Positions 35,642 to 45,694 are shown, counted from the stretch's first letter. The stretch is DNA of 64,000 nt from Ruminococcus sp. (GCA_015066785.1 SVNT01000002.1:287741-351740); one strand, 5' to 3'. The notes: a model not told the origin generated them from the sequence alone. Translations and numbers: made by a program.

Positions 35642-37108
35642 ATGGATAATAAAAATAAAAAAGCCCTTGGATACGGTGTCGTTTCAGCTGCAACAACGAT
35701 AGTATTCATTCTGGCGGTTATTCTTCTCAATGTCTTTGCGTCAAAGCTTGAAACAAGAATAAACACAAAAATCGACCTCACAAACGACGCAGTATTCGAA
35801 ATCACAGATGAAACAAAGAACTTCCTTGCAACACTTGACAAGGATGTACAGATAACTGTATTCATGGACAAGCAGACTCTCAACGACCTCGGCTCAGAGG
35901 GCAAATCAATCGTTGAAGTTCTCAGCAAGTATGAGCAGTCATCACCGCACATTTCGACGGTTTACGCAAATGCGGAAACAAACCCCGAAATATACACACG
36001 CTTCAGCAATATGTATAAGGGCGACCTTACATCATATATTGCGGTAGTTACCTGCGGCGATAAAATCCGTCCCCTTTCACAGAACGATCTCATCAGCTAT
36101 TCAGTTGACCAGATGAGCGGTACTGTAACAGCCGCAAACTCTACGGAGCAGGCTGTAACATCAGCAATTATGAATGTAATCAACACAACAACCCACAAGA
36201 TTACAATTCTCGAAACAGATTCATATTCGTATATTGCAACTCTTACAGAGGCACTTCAGGCTAACGGCTATGAGGTTGAAACCGTTGACGCAATCACAGG
36301 CGAAATCGACCCTGCAAGCTCAATGGTAATCCTCAACACGCCTACGGTTGATATTTATGAAAGCACAGCAAAGAAGCTCTCCGACTTCCTCAATAACGAC
36401 GGCAAGCTCGGAAAGAACGTCCTTTATATCAGCTCATATCAGCAGTCTGAGATGCAGAATATCAACGGATTCCTTTCCGAATACGGTCTCAAGACAGGCA
36501 CGGGAAGAATTATTGACCTCAATACTGCAAATATGTATACAACAGGCAATGTCTATTCGATTGTAAGCACGACTCTCCATGAGGATTTCCTTTCGGGCGT
36601 GCAGGATAAAAATCTCCCTGTATTCATCCCCACTCCGGGAGAAATCGAAACCCTCTGGGACAGCAGAGACCTCCGTGAAACGAAGGTGCTCCTCGGCACA
36701 GCGGATACAGCGGTTGCAATTCCGCACGACGCTGACCTCACAACGCTCGACCTCAACACACTTGCACAGAAGTCCTACCCTGTCATTGCAATGGGTTCAA
36801 AGCACAGTTCTCTCAACGCACTTGACAGAGTGAGCAGCAATGTCATTGTAATGTCGGCACCCGACATCTGCGACACGATGTATTTCTCAAGCGTTGCGAC
36901 AAACAACGCAGACTATATCCTCAGCATCATCAACACGGTAAACGGCAAGGAGCAGGCAATCACAATCACACCGAAGAGTCTTTCGACGGATATGCTTGAG
37001 GCTTCCGACTCGCAGACAAGAGGAATGATGGTATTTGCGGTAATTATCATACCGCTTGCAATTTCAATTGCCGGTGTAGTGGTGTATATAAGAAGGAGAC
37101 ATAAATAA
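35642..37108 (+). CDS. GldG-like ABC transporter auxiliary protein
   Basis: A 488-residue protein. One N-terminal helix (about 12-35) leads to a large extracytoplasmic region, and one C-terminal helix (about 463-483) ends in a basic RRRHK tail. The region around INTKIDLTNDAVFEITDETKN marks the GldG/DUF7088 family, followed by the ABC-type uncharacterised periplasmic domain. It is linked to a permease and an ATPase, as in other Ruminococcaceae clusters. It overlaps the following DUF4340 gene by one base. Confidence 0.87.
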   Translation: MDNKNKKALGYGVVSAATTIVFILAVILLNVFASKLETRINTKIDLTNDAVFEITDETKNFLATLDKDVQITVFMDKQTLNDLGSEGKSIVEVLSKYEQSSPHISTVYANAETNPEIYTRFSNMYKGDLTSYIAVVTCGDKIRPLSQNDLISYSVDQMSGTVTAANSTEQAVTSAIMNVINTTTHKITILETDSYSYIATLTEALQANGYEVETVDAITGEIDPASSMVILNTPTVDIYESTAKKLSDFLNNDGKLGKNVLYISSYQQSEMQNINGFLSEYGLKTGTGRIIDLNTANMYTTGNVYSIVSTTLHEDFLSGVQDKNLPVFIPTPGEIETLWDSRDLRETKVLLGTADTAVAIPHDADLTTLDLNTLAQKSYPVIAMGSKHSSLNALDRVSSNVIVMSAPDICDTMYFSSVATNNADYILSIINTVNGKEQAITITPKSLSTDMLEASDSQTRGMMVFAVIIIPLAISIAGVVVYIRRRHK

Positions 37109-38532
37109 TGAACGAGAAAACGAAAAAGCTCCTTATTATAGGTCTTGTGGCAATAATTGTGCTTATCGGTGCGATTATTGCTCTTGAGGTTACCGATGAC
37201 GGCGGAAATTCTCCCGAGCAGACAACCTCGTCGGAGGAACTTACAACAAGACTGTTGTATGAAAAGACCCCCGATTCAGTCAAGTCCATTGAAGTAGTGA
37301 ACGAAAACGATGAGTTTGAGATTTTCCGTTCAGGCGACGGAGAATATACGGTCGGCGGCTACGAAAGCGGCTATGAGGTATATGAATATGCGGCAAAGTC
37401 GGTATTTGACGCCGCAATTTCAATCACCTCACAGAAGACCATTGCAGAGAATGTTGACGATATGTCCAGATACGGACTGAAAAACCCTGCGGTAAAGGTA
37501 AAGCTCAACCTTGCCGACGGCAAGTCGATGACAATCTGCTTCGGCGATGCTGTGCCTATGACGTCAACGGTTTATTTCTGTATCGACGGTGAAAATACAG
37601 TATACAGCGTTATTTCATCACGCAAGGATACATTCTCGATTATCAAGCCGCAGCTTCTCAACCCCACGATTGTTCCCGTGCCGGAAAAAACCGAAACGGG
37701 AGAAATACCTCTGGTGAGAGAGCTTGTTATCGAGCGTGCAGACCTCCCCTATACGATGCATATCGTGCGTGACGACGAGGCGAAGAGCTATTATCTTGTC
37801 GAGCCCGTTGAAAAGACACTCAGCCTCACAGCGAATACGGTTGCGCAGACAGGTCTTTACGGACTTACAGGTGTGGCGGCAATAAAGACAGACCCGACAG
37901 AAAAAGACCTTGTCACAGCAGGATTTGACAAGCCTTCGGGAAGAATAACCATGAAGAGTGATATGGGAGAGTATACCGTATTGTTCGGTATTCCCGTGGA
38001 GGGTGAAGAGCCCGGTTTCCTTGCAATGAAGGAAGGCGGAAATGTCATCTATCAGGTTTACGCTTCGGCGGTGCCCTGGATGACTGTCGATGTTACAAAC
38101 ATCACGACGGGATATATCTTTGAAACAACTCTCGACAAGGTTGACACTCTCACCGTGACAATGGGCGGAAAGACCGAAAGATTTACAAAGTCAGGACTTT
38201 ATTCCGACGGCACGGTAGCAATCAAGAGAAACGGAACATCTATGGACACAGCGATGTTCAGGGATTTCTTTGAGTTCACCTTCAACGCATATATCGACGA
38301 CCTTGCTTTCGATGCGGTTATCGAAGAAGGCGACAAGCCCGAACTTACCGTTACAATGAAGAATGTCAGCGGCAAGGAGGAAAAGGCGGAATTCTACAAC
38401 ATCGAAAACAACAAGACCATAATTGTATTCAACGGACGCCCCTCGTATGTATGCAGAACGGCGTATGTTGAGACAATGAAGGAGAACATGGCAAGACTCG
38501 ATTCGGGTGAGGGAATTATAAAGACCTGGTAA
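37108..38532 (+). CDS. DUF4340 domain protein of the GldG cluster
   Basis: A 474-residue single-pass protein. After an N-terminal helix (about 9-28) comes a Ser/Glu/Thr linker, then repeated DUF4340-type beta units. Examples are VKVKLNLADGKSMTICFGD and the later VLFGIPVEGEEPG. The family regularly accompanies the GldF/GldG-type exporters. A role as an extracytoplasmic scaffold is inference. It is the last gene of the operon. No strong terminator is visible before the next promoter at 38584. Confidence 0.85.
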   Translation: MNEKTKKLLIIGLVAIIVLIGAIIALEVTDDGGNSPEQTTSSEELTTRLLYEKTPDSVKSIEVVNENDEFEIFRSGDGEYTVGGYESGYEVYEYAAKSVFDAAISITSQKTIAENVDDMSRYGLKNPAVKVKLNLADGKSMTICFGDAVPMTSTVYFCIDGENTVYSVISSRKDTFSIIKPQLLNPTIVPVPEKTETGEIPLVRELVIERADLPYTMHIVRDDEAKSYYLVEPVEKTLSLTANTVAQTGLYGLTGVAAIKTDPTEKDLVTAGFDKPSGRITMKSDMGEYTVLFGIPVEGEEPGFLAMKEGGNVIYQVYASAVPWMTVDVTNITTGYIFETTLDKVDTLTVTMGGKTERFTKSGLYSDGTVAIKRNGTSMDTAMFRDFFEFTFNAYIDDLAFDAVIEEGDKPELTVTMKNVSGKEEKAEFYNIENNKTIIVFNGRPSYVCRTAYVETMKENMARLDSGEGIIKTW

Positions 38533-38583
38533 TCCCGATAAAACACAGTTTCGGTACTATCCTGTCACAATCTGCGGATGGTA

Positions 38584-38612
38584 TTGCAAAACACAGGAAG
38601 ATATGCTATAAT
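38584..38612 (+). promoter_or_regulatory. Promoter of the 95-residue protein
   Basis: TTGCAA (38584-38589) and TATAAT (38607-38612) with a 17-base spacer, 50 bases before the ATG. Confidence 0.8.
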
Positions 38613-38662
38613 TTAACAGCAGGCAGTTCTTCCGTCTGAAATAAATAAAAGGAGGAAAACCA

Positions 38663-38950
38663 ATGAGCGAAAAAAAGGAATTTTTCAACTACAAAGGATT
38701 TCCGCTTGTACGGAATAAAGACGAGATATACTACGGTAATATGTCCGACGAATATGTTGTCTGGATACAGATTACCGAAAAGAAAAAAGTCGGCGACATA
38801 GAGGTTGCTACAAAGCTCAAGCTCTACAAGATGTCAACCGACGAAACAAAGAACCCTATCGAAAGAATAAGCCAGACCAGCGAAAAGAACGGTCTTTACG
38901 AGGCGCTTGACATTGCGAACATCTGGCTTAAGAGAGCGGCAACAGCATAA
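38663..38950 (+). CDS. Small conserved hypothetical protein
   Basis: A 95-residue soluble protein that I cannot assign. It has a strong site (AGGAGGAAAA), its own promoter and its own terminator, so it is surely expressed. The sequence starts SEKKEFFNYKGFPLVRNKD and contains YYGNMSDEYVVWIQI, then a helical end (GLYEALDIANIWLKRA). It has no cysteines, membrane helix or obvious catalytic motif. Confidence 0.7.
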   Translation: MSEKKEFFNYKGFPLVRNKDEIYYGNMSDEYVVWIQITEKKKVGDIEVATKLKLYKMSTDETKNPIERISQTSEKNGLYEALDIANIWLKRAATA

Positions 38951-38954
38951 AACA

Positions 38955-38987
38955 AAACCCTGTATACCGATAAGGTATGCAGGGTTT
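38955..38987. terminator. Bidirectional terminator
   Basis: AAACCCTGTATACC pairs with GGTATGCAGGGTTT around GATAA, with one T-G pair, and a T tract follows. It serves the 95-residue gene and the convergent nuclease operon. Confidence 0.88.
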
Positions 38988-39443
38988 TTACATTTCTTTC
39001 ATAAGTCGGATGAGCGTTTCTCTGTCCCAGAGTATTACGCTGTTGTCGTTTGCAAGCTCCACGGCTCCCCGTGTGAAGTAACTGCTTGTCACGGCGATAG
39101 CTCCGTCGCAGTCGTAGTGCGAGGTTGAGGCTACAACCTCCTGAATTGCCTTTACGCCCACTCCCGAAGAGTAGCGTTTGCACTGTACGGCAATCCGTTG
39201 CCCGTTCATTGTGGCGATTATGTCTGCCCCGAAATCTCCGCTCGCCTTGGTCATGCTCTCTATCCTGTATCCCATTCTGCGCATGAGGTCGGCGACAAAT
39301 TCCTCGAACTCGACGCCGTCCATGTCGTCAAGCTCGTTTTCGGTGTGGTATATTCCCGTTGCCTTTTTCAGCCCGACGACCATAGCCACAAGTATGACAA
39401 GGGCGATTATCCCGAAAATTATGTAGTGTGTAAGCTCCATCAT
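38988..39443 (-). CDS. Membrane-anchored Mrr-like restriction endonuclease domain protein
   Basis: A 151-residue protein. An N-terminal helix (about 7-25) leads to a cytoplasmic Mrr_cat-type PD-(D/E)xK nuclease domain. Visible motifs are GVEFEEFVADLMRRMGY (helix 1), SGDFGADIIAT with the catalytic Asp, and RIAVQCKRYSS with the Q-x-K element. The later GAIAVTSSYFTRGAVELA is typical. Related proteins are found in many Firmicutes and have no proven target. A membrane anchor makes it unlike classical Mrr. It overlaps the DUF188 gene by four bases. Confidence 0.88.
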   Translation of the reverse strand: MMELTHYIIFGIIALVILVAMVVGLKKATGIYHTENELDDMDGVEFEEFVADLMRRMGYRIESMTKASGDFGADIIATMNGQRIAVQCKRYSSGVGVKAIQEVVASTSHYDCDGAIAVTSSYFTRGAVELANDNSVILWDRETLIRLMKEM

Positions 39444-39883
39444 TCACTCCGTATCTCATCAATCAGCCTGCGCAGTTCACGGCGGAAATCGTCGTTCTGC
39501 GTGGGTTTTCTTTTTGCGGGGCCTTTTATTCTTCCGCCTGCGTTACGTACTTTCTTCGCAACATGCCTTGAAAACAAAAGCCCGTCGATATTTTCGGTTG
39601 TGTACCGCATTCCGTTCTGGTTTATGGCGTGGGCGTTTCTTGCAAGGCACATTGTGGCAAGCCCGTAGTCCTGCGTAACAACAATGTCGCTATTCCCGAC
39701 AAGGTTTGCGATTTTGTAGTCTGCGCTGTCGGCACCTTTTGACACGGTTATGACGCTGACACCGTCAAGATGGAATTCGTGCGCCGTGTCGCAGACGGCG
39801 ATACATTCTGCGCCACAGGATTTTGCCTCCTCTGAGGCAATTGAAGTAACGGGACAGCCGTCTGCGTCGATTATGATTTTCAT
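39440..39883 (-). CDS. DUF188 (YaiI/YqxD) family protein
   Basis: A 147-residue soluble protein of the UPF0178/YaiI family. It starts KIIIDADGCPVTSIA and continues with TQDYGLATMCLARNAHAIN near residue 80 and the C-terminal SRHVAKKVRNAGGRIKGP. The fold resembles PIN/NYN ribonucleases, so nuclease activity is possible but unproven. The site AGGAGGG at 39888-39894 sets the start at 39883. The frame is open further upstream, but only by running over the Smr gene. Confidence 0.9.
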   Translation of the reverse strand: MKIIIDADGCPVTSIASEEAKSCGAECIAVCDTAHEFHLDGVSVITVSKGADSADYKIANLVGNSDIVVTQDYGLATMCLARNAHAINQNGMRYTTENIDGLLFSRHVAKKVRNAGGRIKGPAKRKPTQNDDFRRELRRLIDEIRSE

Positions 39884-39891
39884 ACGCCCTC

Positions 39892-40116
39892 CTAGTTGAG
39901 AAGAAGTATCGTTTCGCCGTTGTTCAGCCCGAGGATTTTGTTCTTTATTCTCGGGTGCTTGAGTTCGTTGCGCACCATCTTCTGCAACGCCTGTCCCCCG
40001 TGAAAGCCGTGGATTACCCTCAGTTCGCACCCCTTGGGGCAGGAAGAAATCTTCTGTGTAATTGCCTTTTTCGCCTCGGCGCAGGTAAGCCCGTGAATAT
40101 CTATTTCCTGAAACAT
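39892..40116 (-). CDS. Smr-domain protein
   Basis: A 74-residue protein that is nearly a bare Smr domain. It has EIDIHGLTCAEAKKAI (the D-x-H motif at about residues 5-7), the ELRVIHGFHGGQALQKMVR core with its HG-x-G, and GETILLLN at the end. Smr domains act as nickases or endoribonucleases. The site GGAGG fixes ATG 40116. The longer open frame has no ribosome binding site. First gene of a three-gene minus-strand unit, back to back with ung. Confidence 0.85.
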   Translation of the reverse strand: MFQEIDIHGLTCAEAKKAITQKISSCPKGCELRVIHGFHGGQALQKMVRNELKHPRIKNKILGLNNGETILLLN

Positions 40117-40204
40117 TTTATACCTCCGTGGGAAAATATAGTGGATTTTATACCAAAATATCAAACTATATGTATAAATTATAGACGAATATACAGTTTG
40201 TAAT

Positions 40205-40233
40205 TTGAAAGACGCCTTAAAATGTGCTAAAAT
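40205..40233 (+). promoter_or_regulatory. Promoter of ung
   Basis: TTGAAA (40205-40210) and TAAAAT (40228-40233) with a 17-base spacer, about 30 bases before the ung start. Confidence 0.65.
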
Positions 40234-40264
40234 AATATTATCACATTTTTCTTCGGAGGACAAT

Positions 40265-40930
40265 ATGGTAACTCTCAATAACGAATGGGACGAAATTCTC
40301 GCAGGTGAGTTTGACAAGGAATACTACCTCAGACTCCGTGAATTTCTCAAGAAGGAATATTTTTCGAGGAGAATTTTCCCCGATATGCACGATATCTTCA
40401 ACGCACTGAAATACACCTCGTACAACGATGTAAAGGCGGTCATAATCGGTCAGGACCCGTACCACGAAATCGGTCAGGCGCACGGGCTATGCTTTTCGGT
40501 CAGGGAGGGCGTGAAAATTCCTCCGTCGCTGGTCAATATCTTCAAGGAGCTTGAGGACGACCTCGGCATACCGCCCGCAAAGAACGGAACCCTCACAAAA
40601 TGGACACAGGAGGGCGTTCTGCTGATGAACACGGTACTCACCGTGCGTGAGGGGCAGGCAAACTCCCACAAGGGAATGGGCTGGGAAATCTTCACCGATA
40701 CGGTAATATCGCACCTCAACCGCCGTGAAAAGCCGATAGTGTTCATATTGTGGGGTGCAAACGCAAGGGCGAAGAAGGCACTTATCACCGCACCGCAGCA
40801 TAAAATCCTCGAGGCTGCACACCCGAGTCCGCTTTCTGCGTACAACGGATTTTTCGGCTGTCGTCATTTCTCGAAGGCAAACGAATTTCTGAGAAACTGC
40901 GGAATGGGAGAAATAGACTGGCGTTTATAG
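40265..40930 (+). CDS. ung: Uracil-DNA glycosylase
   Basis: Removes uracil from DNA as the first step of base excision repair. The 221 residues contain motif [19 protein letters not shown] (catalytic Asp near 62), with the family [17 protein letters not shown] segment. Motif B is [28 protein letters not shown] sets ATG 40265. The open frame reaches 40205, but the extra part overlaps the promoter. Confidence 0.95.
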   Translation: MVTLNNEWDEILAGEFDKEYYLRLREFLKKEYFSRRIFPDMHDIFNALKYTSYNDVKAVIIGQDPYHEIGQAHGLCFSVREGVKIPPSLVNIFKELEDDLGIPPAKNGTLTKWTQEGVLLMNTVLTVREGQANSHKGMGWEIFTDTVISHLNRREKPIVFILWGANARAKKALITAPQHKILEAAHPSPLSAYNGFFGCRHFSKANEFLRNCGMGEIDWRL

Positions 40931-40949
40931 GCTTTTTGTGCGAAAATAA

Positions 40950-40978
40950 TTGACTTTACAATAGTATTGTGATATACT
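40950..40978 (+). promoter_or_regulatory. Promoter of secA with internal operator-like repeat
   Basis: TTGACT (40950-40955) and TATACT (40973-40978), spacer 17. The spacer includes ACTTTACAAT (40953-40962) and an inverted ATTGT three bases later. The same decamer forms an arm of the palindrome at the ylxM promoter (47889-47898). Confidence 0.75.
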
Positions 40979-41060
40979 TTAATTTGAGTATTTGTGTACT
41001 CTTTTAATTTGTTAAAATCAGGCGGAAAGGAGATATACTCTACACGGGTATAATCATAAC

Positions 41061-43820
41061 ATGGCGATTTTAGATAAAATTTTCGGCACTTACAGCAGTA
41101 AGGAACTCAAAAGAATAGAGCCGATAAAGCAGGCTGTACTTGACCTCGACGAAAAGTACACCGCAATGAGCGAGGCTGAACTCAAGGGACAGACCGCAAT
41201 CTTCAAGGACAGACTTGAAAAGGGCGAAACCCTTGACGATATTCTTCCCGAGGCACTTGCAACCTGCCGTGAGGCAGCTTATCGTGTACTCGGCAAAAAG
41301 CCGTTCCCTGTACAGATTATCGGTGCAATCGTTCTTCATCAGGGACGAATTTCCGAAATGAGAACAGGTGAAGGTAAAACTCTCGTAGCCTGCCTTGCGG
41401 CATACCTCAACGCACTTGACGGCGGCGGGGTTCATGTAGTTACGGTAAACGACTACCTCGCAAAGTATCAGTCGGAAGAAATGGGTAAGGTATACCGTTA
41501 CCTCGGACTTTCAATCGGCTGTATCCTCCACGTTCTCAACGACGACGAAAGACGTGAGGCGTACAACTGCGACATCACATACGGTACAAACAACGAATTC
41601 GGTTTCGACTATCTCCGTGACAACATGGTAATCTACAAGGAACGCCGTGTTCAGAGAGGTCACAACTTTGCAATCGTCGACGAAGTTGACTCAATCCTCA
41701 TCGACGAGGCGAGAACTCCTCTTATCATTTCGGGACAGGGAGATAAATCAACTGAACTTTACACAATCGTTGACAGATTTGCAAAGTCACTCAAGGCGAA
41801 GAAAATCGTTGAGATGGATACAAAGGAAGACCAGGAAGCTCTCAGCGAGGACTGCGACTACATCATCGACGAAAAGGCAAAGACTGCAACAATCACAAGA
41901 AACGGCGTGAAGAAGGCTGAAAAGGCATTCAATGTCATCAACCTTATGGACGCCGAAAATATGACTCTTCTGCACCATATCAACCAGGCAATCAAGGCAA
42001 ACGGCACAATGCAGAGAGATATTGACTATGTCGTTCAGGATGGCGAGGTAATCATCGTCGACGAATTCACGGGACGACTCATGCACGGCCGTCGCTACAA
42101 CGACGGACTCCATCAGGCGATTGAGGCAAAGGAAGGCGTAAAGGTAGCTCACGAAAGCAAAACTCTGGCGTCGATAACTTTCCAGAACTACTTCAGACTT
42201 TACTCAAAGCTTTCGGGTATGACAGGTACAGCTATGACGGAAGAAGACGAATTCAAGGAAATCTACCGTCTTGATGTAATCGAAATCCCGACAAACAAGC
42301 CCGTTGCAAGAATTGATAACTCCGACGTTGTATACAAGACCGAAAAGGGAAAATTCATGGCGGTTATCGACCAGGTAAAGGAATGTCACGCAAAGGGACA
42401 GCCTGTACTTGTCGGTACGGTATCAATCGAAAAGTCGGAAATCCTCAGCAAGATGCTTTCAAGAGTGGGCATCAAGCACGAGGTTCTTAACGCAAAGCAG
42501 CACGCAAAGGAAGCTGAAATCGTCGCTCAGGCAGGTAAGTACGGTGCGGTTACAATCGCTACCAACATGGCAGGACGAGGAACCGACATCATGCTCGGCG
42601 GTAACGCAGAGTACCTTGCGACAGCACAGCTCAGAAAGCTCGGTATTCCCGACGAAATCATCACCGATGCGGTAGGCTATGCGGAAACAGACAACGAAGA
42701 AATCCTTGCTGCAAGAAAGCAGTATCAGGAGCTTCTTGCAAAATACAAGGAAGAGGTTGAGGAAAAGGCAGTCAAGGTGCGTGAGGCAGGCGGTCTTTAC
42801 ATTATCGGTACAGAGCGTCACGAATCACGCCGTATCGACAACCAGCTCCGTGGCCGTGCAGGCCGTCAGGGTGACCCCGGAGAGAGCCGTTTCTTCCTCT
42901 CGCTCGAAGACGACCTCATGCGTCTTTTCGGCGGAGACAGAGTTACAGCGATGATGGAAACCCTCAATGTTGACGAAAACACTCCCATCGAAAGCAAGAT
43001 GCTCACAAGCGTTATCCAGTCGTCACAGAAGAAGATTGAAGGCAGAAACTTCGCAATAAGAAAGAATGTCCTCAAGTACGACGATGTAATGAGCGCACAG
43101 CGTGAAATAATCTACAAGCAGCGTTCGCAGGTGCTTGACGGAGAAGACCTTCACGAATCAATCCTCAAGATGATAAAGGACTTCATCTCCGACACTGTAT
43201 GTCACTACCTCCTCGAAGAAACCGTCAAGGAGGACTGGAATCTCGTCGGACTGCGTGACTATTTCGCAGGTCTTGTAACAACTCCCGACGACTTCAACTA
43301 TACAGACGAAGAGCTCGAAGAAGTTGAACGCAGTGCAATCATAGACGAGCTTACAAACCGTGCCCTCGACAAATACGCACAGCGTGAAGAGGAATGGGGA
43401 GAAGAGCTTACCCGTGAAATCGAGCGTGTTGTACTCCTCAAGATTGTAGACAAGAAGTGGATGGACCACATTGACGATATGGAGGGTCTCCGTCGTGGAA
43501 TAAGCCTCCGTTCGTTCGGTCAGAAGGACCCCGTTATCGAATACAGATACGAAGGTTTCGATATGTTCGACGCAATGGTTGAGGCAATCCGCGAGGATAC
43601 CGTAAGAATGATGTTCACCATCAAGGTTGAAAAGAAGGCAAATAATGAAGTTGTCGCTCCCGAAAGAGAGCAGGTTGCAAAGCCCGACGCACCGAATGCG
43701 GGACTCGGCGACGGAACAGTCGCACAGCCCAAGAGAGTTGCGAAGAAAATCGGCGACAACGACCCCTGTCCGTGCGGAAGCGGAAAGAAATACAAGAAGT
43801 GCTGTGGCATGAAAAAATAA
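41061..43820 (+). CDS. secA: Protein translocase ATPase SecA
   Basis: Motor ATPase that drives proteins through SecYEG. The 919 residues include Walker [12 protein letters not shown] (about 100-110), [19 protein letters not shown] (about 209-227), the preprotein-binding region and [12 protein letters not shown]. The helicase-like [21 protein letters not shown] follows, and the C-terminal SEC-C zinc motif is [15 protein letters not shown]. All domains are complete. The start ATG is 41061. An AGGAGAT site lies somewhat far upstream and a weak site lies nearer. Confidence 0.95.
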   Translation: MAILDKIFGTYSSKELKRIEPIKQAVLDLDEKYTAMSEAELKGQTAIFKDRLEKGETLDDILPEALATCREAAYRVLGKKPFPVQIIGAIVLHQGRISEMRTGEGKTLVACLAAYLNALDGGGVHVVTVNDYLAKYQSEEMGKVYRYLGLSIGCILHVLNDDERREAYNCDITYGTNNEFGFDYLRDNMVIYKERRVQRGHNFAIVDEVDSILIDEARTPLIISGQGDKSTELYTIVDRFAKSLKAKKIVEMDTKEDQEALSEDCDYIIDEKAKTATITRNGVKKAEKAFNVINLMDAENMTLLHHINQAIKANGTMQRDIDYVVQDGEVIIVDEFTGRLMHGRRYNDGLHQAIEAKEGVKVAHESKTLASITFQNYFRLYSKLSGMTGTAMTEEDEFKEIYRLDVIEIPTNKPVARIDNSDVVYKTEKGKFMAVIDQVKECHAKGQPVLVGTVSIEKSEILSKMLSRVGIKHEVLNAKQHAKEAEIVAQAGKYGAVTIATNMAGRGTDIMLGGNAEYLATAQLRKLGIPDEIITDAVGYAETDNEEILAARKQYQELLAKYKEEVEEKAVKVREAGGLYIIGTERHESRRIDNQLRGRAGRQGDPGESRFFLSLEDDLMRLFGGDRVTAMMETLNVDENTPIESKMLTSVIQSSQKKIEGRNFAIRKNVLKYDDVMSAQREIIYKQRSQVLDGEDLHESILKMIKDFISDTVCHYLLEETVKEDWNLVGLRDYFAGLVTTPDDFNYTDEELEEVERSAIIDELTNRALDKYAQREEEWGEELTREIERVVLLKIVDKKWMDHIDDMEGLRRGISLRSFGQKDPVIEYRYEGFDMFDAMVEAIREDTVRMMFTIKVEKKANNEVVAPEREQVAKPDAPNAGLGDGTVAQPKRVAKKIGDNDPCPCGSGKKYKKCCGMKK

Positions 43821-43835
43821 TTTTGGAGGGGAACT

Positions 43836-45104
43836 ATGGCAACTGTAAAAGGCTTTAAAGGAATGCGTTTTCGTAACGGCGATATGAATACACTCGTATG
43901 TCCGCCGTACGATATTATCTCTGACGAGCAGAGAAAGGCATTCATCGAAAAGAATGAGCATAACATCATCAGACTTGAACTTCCCGTAGGCGAAAACAGA
44001 TACAAGGATGCCGGCGAGACACTTAAAAACTGGCTCGACGAAGGCGTTCTTGCGCAGGACGAAAAGGACACAATCTATGTGTACGAAATGGAATTCACCG
44101 CAAACGGTGAGAGAAAGGCTGTAAAGGGCTTTGTATCTCTCGTAAAGCTCGAGGAATTCTCAAAGGGAATTGTTCTTCCCCACGAAGAAACACTCTCAAA
44201 GGCGAAGACAGACCGTTTCAATCTTATGAGTGAAACATACTGTAACTTCAGCCAGATTTACTCGCTCTACATGGACGAGGACGGCAAGGCTTACTCGCTT
44301 ATTGACGGTTGCTCGCAGGGCAGGCCCGATATGGAAGTCACAGACTCCGACGGAACGATACACAGAATGTGGTGCGTATCCGACGAAGGCGTACTTTCGC
44401 AGGTTACAAAGATTTTCGAGGATAAGAAGCTTTACATCGCAGACGGACATCACCGCTACGAAACAGGCCTGAACTTCCACAAGCATCTCGTGGCAGAGGG
44501 CAAGGCTGTTGAAGGCGACCTCAGCGGATATATCGCAATGATGCTCGTCAATATGGAAAACGAAGGTCTTGTTGTATTCCCGACACACAGAATTGTAAGA
44601 GACCTTGAAAACTTTGACGCTGACAAGCTTATCGAAAGGTCGGAGGAATACTTCGAAATCGAAGACGCCACAGATGTAAAGACTGCGGAGGAAATCCTCG
44701 TAAAGAAATACAACGACGGCAAGAAGGCATACGCTCTCTACGACGGAAAGAAAACCGTCGTGATGACGCTCCGTGACAGCGTAGATATGTCACAGTTCCT
44801 TGAAGGAATGTCCGAGGCGTATTGCGGTCTTGACGTAAGCATACTCCATTCTCTCGTGCTTGAAAGAATTTTCGGCATCGACAAGGAGAATATGGCAAAC
44901 CAGAAAAACCTCACATATACAAAAATCGTTGCCGAGGCTGTCGAGGCTGTTGACAGCAAAAAGGCAGACTGTGCGTTCATCCTCAACCCGACGAGAGTGT
45001 CGGAAATCCGTGATGTAGCGCTCGCAGGTGAGAAGATGCCCCAGAAGTCAACCTATTTCTTCCCCAAGCTCATTACAGGACTTGTAATGAATAAATTTAT
45101 GTAA
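43836..45104 (+). CDS. DUF1015 family protein
   Basis: A 422-residue soluble protein of the DUF1015 (SerC-linked) family. It has KGMRFRNGDMNTLVCPPYD near the N-terminus, VLPHEETLSKAKTDRFNLM near 113, and the hallmark IADGHHRYETGLNF near 200. Its function is unknown, though it often lies near phosphoserine aminotransferase genes. Here it follows secA by 15 bases, behind GGAGGGG, so it is probably in the secA transcript. Confidence 0.88.
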   Translation: MATVKGFKGMRFRNGDMNTLVCPPYDIISDEQRKAFIEKNEHNIIRLELPVGENRYKDAGETLKNWLDEGVLAQDEKDTIYVYEMEFTANGERKAVKGFVSLVKLEEFSKGIVLPHEETLSKAKTDRFNLMSETYCNFSQIYSLYMDEDGKAYSLIDGCSQGRPDMEVTDSDGTIHRMWCVSDEGVLSQVTKIFEDKKLYIADGHHRYETGLNFHKHLVAEGKAVEGDLSGYIAMMLVNMENEGLVVFPTHRIVRDLENFDADKLIERSEEYFEIEDATDVKTAEEILVKKYNDGKKAYALYDGKKTVVMTLRDSVDMSQFLEGMSEAYCGLDVSILHSLVLERIFGIDKENMANQKNLTYTKIVAEAVEAVDSKKADCAFILNPTRVSEIRDVALAGEKMPQKSTYFFPKLITGLVMNKFM

Positions 45105-45126
45105 AAGAAATGGTAGGGTGAACGGT

Positions 45127-45396
45127 ATGCTGATAAACATGACAGAATATATAGTCAGAGAAAAGCTCGACAAGTTACTCACTGATTTCCCCGAGATTTG
45201 CCAGTGCGAAAAATGCAAGGACGATATGCTGGCAGTTATCCTCAACCAGCTTCCTGCGCAGTATGTAAGTACTCATAAGGGAGAGTTATTCAAAAGAATT
45301 CAGGCAAGCGGAATGCAGAATGGTGTTGACATCGACATTATCTCGCTCAGGGCTATACAGCTTGTATCCGCATCACCCCAGCACGAAACAGAATAG
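45127..45396 (+). CDS. ComFB-like late competence protein
   Basis: An 89-residue protein of the ComFB family. TEYIVREKLDKLLTDFPEICQCEKCKDDMLAVILN includes a CxCxxC cluster that probably binds a metal. LPAQYVSTHKGELFKR and a C-terminal strand region follow. ComFB-like domains have been linked to cyclic dinucleotide binding in some bacteria, and no such claim is made for this copy. GGTAGGGTG favours ATG 45127 over GTG 45118. It ends before a clear terminator. Confidence 0.82.
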   Translation: MLINMTEYIVREKLDKLLTDFPEICQCEKCKDDMLAVILNQLPAQYVSTHKGELFKRIQASGMQNGVDIDIISLRAIQLVSASPQHETE

Positions 45397-45407
45397 ATTT
45401 GTTACAG

Positions 45408-45442
45408 ACACGGCAGAGAGGTTACTTTCTGCCGTGTTTTTA
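45408..45442 (+). terminator. Terminator after comFB-like gene
   Basis: ACACGGCAGA (45408-45417) pairs with TCTGCCGTGT (45428-45437), followed by a T run. It ends the secA-DUF1015-comFB unit. Confidence 0.9.
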
Positions 45443-45694
45443 TGCCTTTTTGTTATACTTTTGGTATAATTATATATAAAATATACCGTAAGTGAGCAAT
45501 TTTCTGCGTTTTTGCGGTTTACGGGGATAAAACGCAGGAAATCAATTCGTGGGTATTTTGCACAAAAAAACACTTGTCCGATAATATGTTTTGTAGAAAA
45601 TGTCTTATATATATTGAATAAAGCCGCAGGAAAGTTTATAATTAATGAGTAGTTTATTAACTAGAAATTTATAATGTAGGGAGCGAAAATCAAA
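45443..45694 (+). promoter_or_regulatory. Leader region of the EF-G-like gene
   Basis: This AT-rich gap has no gene. TATAAT lies at 45465-45470, without a good -35 box. Two hairpins compete downstream: CCGTAA (45486-45491) with TTACGG (45519-45524), and CTGCGTTTT (45504-45512) with AAAACGCAG (45529-45537). A second AT-rich promoter-like stretch precedes the gene, but no pair of boxes is convincing. Confidence 0.35.

Noticed and set aside
39884..40030. N-terminal extension of the DUF188 gene
   Set aside because: It would overlap the Smr gene. The strong site AGGAGGG and the family start KIIIDADGCP support 39883.
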